From positions 4,154,001-4,218,000 of the forward strand of contig NZ_JAPEPI010000001.1 in the NCBI RefSeq assembly GCF_026340305.1: a stretch of 64,000 bases of DNA, in the 5' to 3' direction. This DNA comes from Streptomyces sp. NBC_01381 (GTDB lineage Bacteria > Actinomycetota > Actinomycetes > Streptomycetales > Streptomycetaceae). The notes beneath the pieces were generated by a model, which saw nothing but the letters and a program-made list of their open reading frames with translations, was not told the DNA's origin and did no database searches. Of the stretch, positions 59,203 through 64,000 are shown piece after piece. Positions within the stretch are counted from its first letter, which is position 1; each line of letters begins with the position of its first letter. Made by a program: the position numbers and the translations under genes.

Positions 59203-59790
59203 GTGAAGCGTTCCCAAGCCCTCGCCGTGGGCGTCGCGTTGCTGCTCTCGGGCAGTGTCGTGGCGGCCAACGCCGCCGACAACCCGGCCGCCCCCGCGGC
59301 CGGTCACTCCGCCAAGCGCCCGTCGGCCGACGCCACTTGGTGCACCGAGCAGGGCGGCTCCCCGCAGGAGCAGGTCCCGTACTACACCAAGACCGGAACC
59401 CAGATCGTCCAGCTCGGCGGCGAACGCGAGATGTGCGTCTTCACCGGGAAGGACGGTACGAAGATCACGATCGGCGCCGACAGCCTGGCCGCCGACAAGC
59501 CGACCCTGGCCGCACTCGCCTACGTCCACAAGCCGGCCGACCCGGGCGGCCACCCCGGCAACCCGTCCATCGGCTACTGCGAGTCCATCAACGGCACCGC
59601 CATGTACGGCCCGAAAGCGACGGACGGTGGCGGCTGGGCCAAGAAGGGCGAGACCGACGCGGCCAAGGTCGTCTCCGCCTGCATGTTCGGCGACGGCTCG
59701 GTGATCGACGCCTGGGGCCTCAAGTACCACACGGGCGGCGTGATCCGCGGCGCGGACCTGACGAAGAAGTTCCGTGCGGACATCCCGTAG
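59203..59790 (+). CDS. Secreted DUF333-like protein
   Basis: 195 residues from GTG 59203 with GGAGGAA upstream. The signal peptide is KRSQALAVGVALLLSGSVVA followed by ANA. The mature part has WCTEQGGSPQEQVPYYTKTG and REMCVFTGKDGTKI, the DUF333-type paired-cysteine pattern of putative haemolysin-like secreted proteins, then further cysteines in GYCESINGTAMYG and VVSACMFGDGSVID, so four cysteines probably form disulfides. Function unknown. Confidence 0.78.
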   Translation: MKRSQALAVGVALLLSGSVVAANAADNPAAPAAGHSAKRPSADATWCTEQGGSPQEQVPYYTKTGTQIVQLGGEREMCVFTGKDGTKITIGADSLAADKPTLAALAYVHKPADPGGHPGNPSIGYCESINGTAMYGPKATDGGGWAKKGETDAAKVVSACMFGDGSVIDAWGLKYHTGGVIRGADLTKKFRADIP

Positions 59791-59850
59791 GGGACAGGCG
59801 AGCCTCCCGGGCGCCACCCGAAGCGGGGGTGCGGCCGGGAGGCCCGTGGC

Positions 59851-60273
59851 CTAGCGCAGCATGGGCAGTTCGATCGCAGGGCAGCGGTCCATGACCATCT
59901 CAAGGCCCGCCGCCCGCGTCCGTTCGTACGCGGACTCGTCGATGACGCCCAGCTGGAACCAGACCGCCCGCGCGCCGATCTCGACGGCCTCGTCGGCGGC
60001 CTTGCCGGCCAGCCCGCTGTTGAGGAACACGTCGACGACGTCGATCTCGAAGGGCACGGCGGAGAGGGACGGGTAGCCCTTCTCGCCGTGCACCGTCTCG
60101 GCCTTCGGGTGGACGGGGACGATGCGCTTGCCGTGCCGCTGCAGCACGCTCGCGACTCCGTACGCCGCTCGTTCCTGGTTCGAGGACAGGCCCACGACCG
60201 CCCAGGTGTCTCCGAGCTCCGTCAGTATCTTGCGCACTGTTGCCGGATCGCCGTACACGTCCTGCTCCTTCAC
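59851..60273 (-). CDS. CoA-binding protein (YccU-like)
   Basis: 140 residues from GTG 60271-60273. The Rossmann-like CoA_binding_2 domain is seen in WAVVGLSSNQERAAYGVASV, LQRHGKRIVPVHPKAETVHG, EIDVVDVFLNSGLAGKAADE and IGARAVWFQLGVIDESAYER, ending GLEMVMDRCPAIELPMLR. Such proteins bind CoA or acyl-CoA in the cytoplasm; role unclear. Confidence 0.92.
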   Translation of the reverse strand: MKEQDVYGDPATVRKILTELGDTWAVVGLSSNQERAAYGVASVLQRHGKRIVPVHPKAETVHGEKGYPSLSAVPFEIDVVDVFLNSGLAGKAADEAVEIGARAVWFQLGVIDESAYERTRAAGLEMVMDRCPAIELPMLR

Positions 60274-60303
60274 CGATGGCCGGGTGACTACGGGATGCGT
60301 ACG

Positions 60304-60879
60304 TCAGACATTGACGCCGAAGTCCGACGCGATGCCGCGCAGCCCACTGGCATAACCCTGGCCGACCGCGCGGAATTTCCACTCCGGGCCGTGGCGGTAG
60401 AGCTCGCCGAAGACCATGGCGGTCTCCGTGGACGCGTCCTCGGAGAGGTCGTAGCGGGCTATCTCCACGTTGTCCGCCTGGTTGACCACGCGGATGAACG
60501 CGTTGCGGACCTGGCCGAAGCTCTGGCCGCGGTTCTCGGCGTCGTGGATGGACACCGGGAAGACGATCTTCGTGATCGTTGCGGGGACCTGCGCGAGGTT
60601 CACCTTCACGGTCTCGTCGTCGCCCTCGCCCTCACCGGTGAGGTTGTCGCCGGTGTGCTCGACGGAACCGTCGGGGCTCGTGAGGTTGTTGTAGAAGATG
60701 AAGTGCTGGTCCGAGACGACCTTGCCCGACTCGTCGCAGAGCAGGGCGCTGGCATCCAGGTCGTAGTCCGTGCCGGTGGTCGTGCGGACGTCCCAGCCGA
60801 GACCGACCAGGACGGCGGTGAGGCCCGGCGCCTCCTTGCTGAGCGAGACGTTGCCGCCCTTGGCCAGGGAAACTCCCAC
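60304..60879 (-). CDS. TerD-family tellurium/stress-resistance protein
   Basis: 191 residues from GTG 60877-60879 with AGGAGG upstream. It has the family start MGVSLAKGGNVSLSKEAPGL, the calcium-binding acidic pattern TDYDLDASALLCDESGKV, SPDGSVEHTGDNLTGEGEGD and the C-terminal LYRHGPEWKFRAVGQGYASG. Ter proteins are calcium-binding, cytoplasmic or membrane-associated and widespread in Streptomyces, linked to stress and development. It is divergent from blaI, with the inverted repeat 60943-60958 between. Confidence 0.95.
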   Translation of the reverse strand: MGVSLAKGGNVSLSKEAPGLTAVLVGLGWDVRTTTGTDYDLDASALLCDESGKVVSDQHFIFYNNLTSPDGSVEHTGDNLTGEGEGDDETVKVNLAQVPATITKIVFPVSIHDAENRGQSFGQVRNAFIRVVNQADNVEIARYDLSEDASTETAMVFGELYRHGPEWKFRAVGQGYASGLRGIASDFGVNV

Positions 60880-60942
60880 GATGTCCTCCTGAGTCCTGAG
60901 GTGTAGTGCCGACCGGCCGTGGTCAGGGCCGGAAGGGTAAAA

Positions 60943-60958
60943 TCTACAGCACTGTAGA
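60943..60958. promoter_or_regulatory. Inverted repeat TCTACA-GCAC-TGTAGA (candidate BlaI operator 1)
   Basis: Perfect six-base arms containing the TACA...TGTA core of BlaI/MecI operators, in the gap between terD and the BlaI-type regulator gene. A near-identical site lies at 63717-63734. Confidence 0.7.
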
Positions 60959-61089
60959 AGCTCGCGGGGTGCCGCGTCCCGATACCGCGTCCCGATTCCG
61001 TGCCCCGTTACGATGTGGCGCTCCGTGAGGAGCCGTCAAGAGAACCGTCGGCCGAGCCGTCGGGAACCGGCGTCGAGGAGGAGACGAGC

Positions 61090-62175
61090 ATGGCGCAGCA
61101 TGAGCGCGGGGAGCGGCGACCGCGTCTTCGGCGGCGCGCGCAGGGCGAGTTGGAGGCGCAGGTGCTTGCCGCGCTGCACGGTGCGCAGGGCCCCGTGAGC
61201 GCGGCCTGGGTCCAGGAGCGGATCGGCGGCGACCTCGCGTACACCACGGTGATGACGATCCTGACCCGCCTCCTCGCCAAGAACGCGGTGACCCGCGAAC
61301 GTGCGGGCCGCCACTTCACATGGACCTCGGCGGCCGACGAGGCGGGCCTGGCGGCGCTGCGAATGCGCAAGGTCCTCGACGGCGAACCCGACCGCGAGGC
61401 GGTACTCGCCAGCTTCGTCACCACGCTGTCGGCTGATGATGAGCAGGTGTTGCGGGGGTTGCTGGGGGCGGCGGGGGTTGTGGGGGTTGCGGGGGTGGAT
61501 GTGGCTCGTGGTGCGGGGGTGGATGTGGCGCGTGCCGCGGGTGCGGAAGCGGGTCATGTCGCGGGAGCGGATGTGGCCGATGGTGCAGGCTCGGACGTGG
61601 CTCGTGCTGCGGGTGCGGGTGTGGCCCGTGTCGCGGGTGCGGGTGCGGGTGCGGCTGATGGCGCGGGCCCGGGTGCAGTCCGTGCCGCAGGGGCGGATGC
61701 GGCCCGTGCTGCTGGGTCGGGTGCGGCCCATGGCGCGGGTGCGGATGTGGCTGATGCCGTGGGCCCGGGTGCAGTCCGTGCCGCAGGGTCGGATGCGGTT
61801 CATGCTGCGGGGGCGGATGGAGCCCGTGCCGCGGGTGCGGCAGCGGGCCATGCCGCGGGGGCGGATGCGGAACATGCCCCGGGTGCGGATGTGGCTGATG
61901 GTGCGGGCCCGAATGCAGTCCATGCCGTAGGGCGGGATGCGGCCCAGGCCGCGGGCCTGGATGCGGCCCACGCCGCAGAGCCGGATGCAGTCCACGCCGC
62001 AGGACCGGATGCGGCCCACGCTGCGGGCCCGGATGCAGCTCACGCCGCAGGACCGGATGCAGCCCACGCTGCGGGCCCGGATGCAGCCCGCGCCGCAGAG
62101 CCGGATGCAGCCCATGCCGCCCGGCCGGGCGGCCCCGACGCCGCCGGGGCGGGCTCGGGTGGAGTGGAGGGCTGA
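61090..62175 (+). CDS. BlaI/MecI-family regulator with a ~240-residue Ala-rich repetitive tail
   Basis: 361 residues from ATG 61090 with GAGGAG upstream. The N-terminal ~115 residues are a normal BlaI domain: RRRAQGELEAQVLAALHGAQ, GPVSAAWVQERIGGDLAYTT with VMTILTRLLAKNAVTRERAG, FTWTSAADEAGLAALRMRKV and LASFVTTLSADDEQVLRGLL. Family members end there (about 120-130 residues). The remainder is Ala/Gly/Asp-rich repetitive sequence such as HAAGPDAAHAAGPDA. BlaI dimers bind TACA...TGTA operators and are cleaved by an M56 partner, the next gene. The tail's role is unknown; no membrane segment. Confidence 0.85.
   Translation: MAQHERGERRPRLRRRAQGELEAQVLAALHGAQGPVSAAWVQERIGGDLAYTTVMTILTRLLAKNAVTRERAGRHFTWTSAADEAGLAALRMRKVLDGEPDREAVLASFVTTLSADDEQVLRGLLGAAGVVGVAGVDVARGAGVDVARAAGAEAGHVAGADVADGAGSDVARAAGAGVARVAGAGAGAADGAGPGAVRAAGADAARAAGSGAAHGAGADVADAVGPGAVRAAGSDAVHAAGADGARAAGAAAGHAAGADAEHAPGADVADGAGPNAVHAVGRDAAQAAGLDAAHAAEPDAVHAAGPDAAHAAGPDAAHAAGPDAAHAAGPDAARAAEPDAAHAARPGGPDAAGAGSGGVEG
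61480..62150 (+). repeat. Degenerate 24/48-bp repeat array in the BlaI gene tail
   Basis: Units such as GCGGCCCACGCTGCGGGCCC and CACGCCGCAGGACCGGATGC alternate to form a 48-bp higher-order unit, clearest at 61975-62100 and decaying toward the 5' side. All in frame with the gene. Confidence 0.8.
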
Positions 62176-62181
62176 CCGGCG

Positions 62182-63162
62182 ATGGGCGTCTTTGTATTTC
62201 TGCCGTTGGTGTTGCCCTTGAGCGCGTGGCCGATAGCGCGGCTTGCCGAGCAGCATCTGCATCCGCGCACCGCGACCCGGCTGCTCGGCGCCGTCGCCGG
62301 GGTGATGGCCGTGTGCAGCACGCTGTGCCTGGCCCTTCTGATGGTCGTGGGAACCGCCCAACTGCCGGGCAACCCGCTGCCGGACGGCTGGTCGGACCCC
62401 GAGGTGCGGGCGGCCGTGCCCTACGACGGGTTCGCGGGCAGGGTGGCGATTCCCGCGCTGATCGTGGTGTGCGTGGCCTGCTCGCGGGCGCTCCTGAGTC
62501 ACTTCCGGGTCCGGCGGCGGAGTCTGCGGGCGCTTGGCGGGCTGCCGGACTCGCCGGTGGCCGTACTGAACGACGATGTCCCGTACGCCTATGCCCTGCC
62601 CGGCGGACTCCGGGGCGGGCGGCGCGGCCGGATCGTGGTCAGCACGGGGCTTCTTGCCGGACTTCAACCGCCGGAGCGGCGTGCCCTGTTCGCCCATGAA
62701 CGGGCCCACCTCGCCGCCCGGCACCATCGTTTCCTGCTGGCCGCCCAACTCGCCGCGCGCGCCAACCCGTTCCTGCGCCCGCTGCGCACCTCCCTGGCCT
62801 TCACGACGGAGCGGTGGGCCGACGAGGACGCGGCCCGCGCCGTGCGGGACCGCAGAGTTGTCGCGCGCGCCATCGGCAAGGCGGCGCTGGCGTCCGGGGC
62901 GGGATCCGGGGCGGGCGCGACTCCGGCGCCGACGCTCGCGGGGCTCGCCGCGCCGGGACCCGTGCCGCGCCGGGTCGCCGCACTCCTCGCGCCCGCGCCC
63001 ACCGCGCGGATCCGGCCCGCGATGTTCACGGGGGTCACCGGGTTCACCGGCGTGGGGCTCGCGCTCTCGTGCGCCGCCGCGGGGACCGTCGTGTCCGCGA
63101 TGTCATCGGCGAACTCCGCCGTCACGATGGTCCTGATCCTCCGGGCGGCCACGCCACTGTGA
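62182..63162 (+). CDS. M56-family (BlaR1/MecR1-like) membrane metallopeptidase
   Basis: 326 residues from ATG 62182, seven bases after the blaI stop. Membrane helices lie at about 1-20 (MGVFVFLPLVLPLSAWPIAR), 35-60 (LLGAVAGVMAVCSTLCLALL) and 95-115. The zinc site is RRALFAHERAHLAARHHRFL (HExxH), with a downstream RWADEDAARAV carrying the third ligand. A final helix (GLALSCAAAGTVVSAMSSAN) follows. No penicillin-binding sensor domain is present, so the inducing signal differs from classical BlaR1. It presumably cleaves the BlaI-type regulator. Confidence 0.9.
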   Translation: MGVFVFLPLVLPLSAWPIARLAEQHLHPRTATRLLGAVAGVMAVCSTLCLALLMVVGTAQLPGNPLPDGWSDPEVRAAVPYDGFAGRVAIPALIVVCVACSRALLSHFRVRRRSLRALGGLPDSPVAVLNDDVPYAYALPGGLRGGRRGRIVVSTGLLAGLQPPERRALFAHERAHLAARHHRFLLAAQLAARANPFLRPLRTSLAFTTERWADEDAARAVRDRRVVARAIGKAALASGAGSGAGATPAPTLAGLAAPGPVPRRVAALLAPAPTARIRPAMFTGVTGFTGVGLALSCAAAGTVVSAMSSANSAVTMVLILRAATPL

Positions 63163-63178
63163 CCGGCAGCCGGGCCCG

Positions 63179-63634
63179 CTAGAGGTCGAACTCGTGCGGC
63201 GGCAGGTCGAGCGCGAAGCACGCCTCCCGCACGATGGCCTGCTCGGTCTTGTCGAAGTCGCCGTCGGCGCCGCCGATGACGATGCCGATCTGGATCACGG
63301 CACGGGCCTCGGCGGGCTTCTTCTTCGCCTTGGCCACCTCCTGCAACACACTGACCTTGCCGAACGCGAAGTCGGCCGTCAGCTTGGCGATGTTCTCGTC
63401 GAAGCGGCGCCGCAGATCGTCCGCGGCGAAGTTCTGCAGTACCTCGTTGGTGGCGATGAGCTGGGCCACCCGCTGCCGCTCGGACGGATCGATGGAACCG
63501 TCGGCGGCCGCGACCAGGGCGCACATCGCCATGCTGGAGTCACGGAAGGCGCCGCTCTTCAGGTCGTTCTTCTTCGCCATGAGCTGGGTCTGCATCGTCG
63601 ATGCGGATTCCTTGACGCGGTCCCACAGGGCCAT
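63179..63634 (-). CDS. TerB-like tellurite-resistance family protein
   Basis: 151 residues from ATG 63632-63634. The TerB helical fold is recognised in KSGAFRDSSMAMCALVAAAD, GSIDPSERQRVAQLIATNEV and ARAVIQIGIVIGGADGDFDK, with AIVREACFALDLPPHEFDL at the end; the two D-x-D/E acidic sites are the metal-binding positions. Cytoplasmic, function in stress tolerance inferred from the family. It is divergent from the last gene, with operator 2 between them. Confidence 0.9.
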   Translation of the reverse strand: MALWDRVKESASTMQTQLMAKKNDLKSGAFRDSSMAMCALVAAADGSIDPSERQRVAQLIATNEVLQNFAADDLRRRFDENIAKLTADFAFGKVSVLQEVAKAKKKPAEARAVIQIGIVIGGADGDFDKTEQAIVREACFALDLPPHEFDL

Positions 63635-63716
63635 GAGAACTCCATACGTTGTCTTACGTTGGCATACGTGCCGAGGTCCCGGCCCGTTGTGTTGCCGGGG
63701 CCGGCGCCTCGCTTAC

Positions 63717-63734
63717 TTCTACAGCAATGTAGAA
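63717..63734. promoter_or_regulatory. Inverted repeat TTCTACA-GCAA-TGTAGAA (candidate BlaI operator 2)
   Basis: Perfect seven-base arms; the core TCTACA-GCAM-TGTAGA equals operator 1 except for one loop base (M = A or C). It lies between the terB-like gene and the last gene, so both may belong to the BlaI regulon. Confidence 0.7.
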
Positions 63735-63784
63735 ACTAACAGAGGTGCCGAGAAGTTCCGCCGAACCCCCCAGGAGGCCGGACC

Positions 63785-64000
63785 ATGACGCGGACAGCAC
63801 AGGAACTGCTCGATGACGTACGGGCGGAGCTCGCACCGGACCCGTCGGCCAACCCGCTCGTGCCGAGGCTCGCCGACGGCACCGCCGACCCCTCCGTGAT
63901 CACCGCTCTCGCTCTGGAGCAGCGCTCCGTGATCCCCGCCGACCGCCGCTCCTTCGCGCATCTGGCCGCACGCTCGGCCGCCTCGGGCGCACCCGGGTGC
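63785..64000 (+). CDS. Uncharacterised protein, N-terminal part (runs off the right edge)
   Basis: 72 codons from ATG 63785 with AGGAGG upstream (MTRTAQELLDDVRAELAPDP, SANPLVPRLADGTADPSVIT, ALALEQRSVIPADRRSFAHL). The opening is helical and could belong to a TenA/haem-oxygenase-like helical fold, which often starts LLxxVRxELxxxxxxHPLxP, but this is uncertain. Its upstream operator 2 suggests co-regulation with terB and the BlaI system. Confidence 0.6.
   Translation, partial: MTRTAQELLDDVRAELAPDPSANPLVPRLADGTADPSVITALALEQRSVIPADRRSFAHLAARSAASGAPGC

Noticed and set aside
61036..62748. 570-codon reverse open frame with RIRPCG-like repeats
   Set aside because: It is the antisense reading of the BlaI repeat tail; the repetition gives an open frame on both strands. 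The forward strand has the BlaI domain.
1..64000. tRNA or rRNA genes
   Set aside because: I saw no convincing TpsiC/anticodon arm combination or rRNA segment; in particular neither end of the uppP island lies in a tRNA gene.

Overview
The window is high-GC actinobacterial DNA, and the content points to Streptomyces: strong G/C third-position bias, frequent GTG and TTG starts, ATGA-coupled operons, a divergent second EF-Tu (tuf3 type), a BTAD-type regulator, an ornithine-lipid gene pair, a BlaI/M56 pair and Ter proteins, and a dispersed palindromic repeat found four times between genes.

Layout. (1) 1-2.4 kb, chromosomal: the 5' end of lnt, a SnoaL-like protein, two tiny conserved proteins and a TauE/SafE permease broken by a G7 homopolymer. 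(2) 2.58-20.17 kb, an integrated and decaying genomic island. Its ends are 38-bp perfect direct repeats lying inside the 3' end of uppP. The intact uppP (20036-20911) is at the right end and a displaced uppP 3' fragment (2488-2622) is at the left end. The island carries wreckage of two tyrosine recombinases, a serine recombinase and an IS5-like transposase; an integrase/XRE/zinc-ribbon-recombinase triad that is frameshifted; a secreted Vps62-like protein; a GNAT; a three-gene operon of Cys-rich protein, three-helix membrane protein and 1220-residue TPR-CHAT protease; and two copies, one truncated, of an AbiEii-like nucleotidyltransferase pair. Fragments of a carbamoyltransferase and a MazG-like protein lie near the right end. 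(3) 20-42 kb, ordinary chromosome: HxlR regulator and thiolase, tuf3, transporters, three tandem paralogous membrane-anchored proteins, esterase, DedA, gamma-carbonic anhydrase, EamA exporter with XRE-cupin regulator, CoA transferase and olsBA.

(4) 41-51 kb, an apparent envelope-sugar/redox locus under one two-component system: a polytopic membrane protein, a cytochrome-b/molybdopterin fusion, and a translationally coupled GT2-DUF2064-methyltransferase operon, followed by a response regulator/kinase pair and an NAD-dependent epimerase. A 13-bp motif is shared by the regulator and epimerase promoters. (5) 51-57 kb: a Met/His-rich membrane protein with an ECF sigma factor, a kdpD reduced to 174 codons but still coupled to an intact kdpE, and an HTH regulator with an ABC exporter. 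(6) 57-64 kb: a BTAD regulator with internal repeats, a secreted protein, a CoA-binding protein, and a Ter/BlaI neighbourhood in which two copies of an inverted repeat TCTACA-N4-TGTAGA mark a probable BlaI regulon (terD, blaI-M56, terB and the last, partial gene).

The most promising candidate for an undescribed system is the Cys-rich/TM/TPR-CHAT operon in the island. Several apparent +1 or -1 frameshifts, two of them in G7 or C8 runs, mean that consensus sequence error must be excluded before calling genes dead. Repeat-built, low-complexity tails on otherwise standard proteins recur in the right half. All identifications come from reading the sequence; no database search was run.
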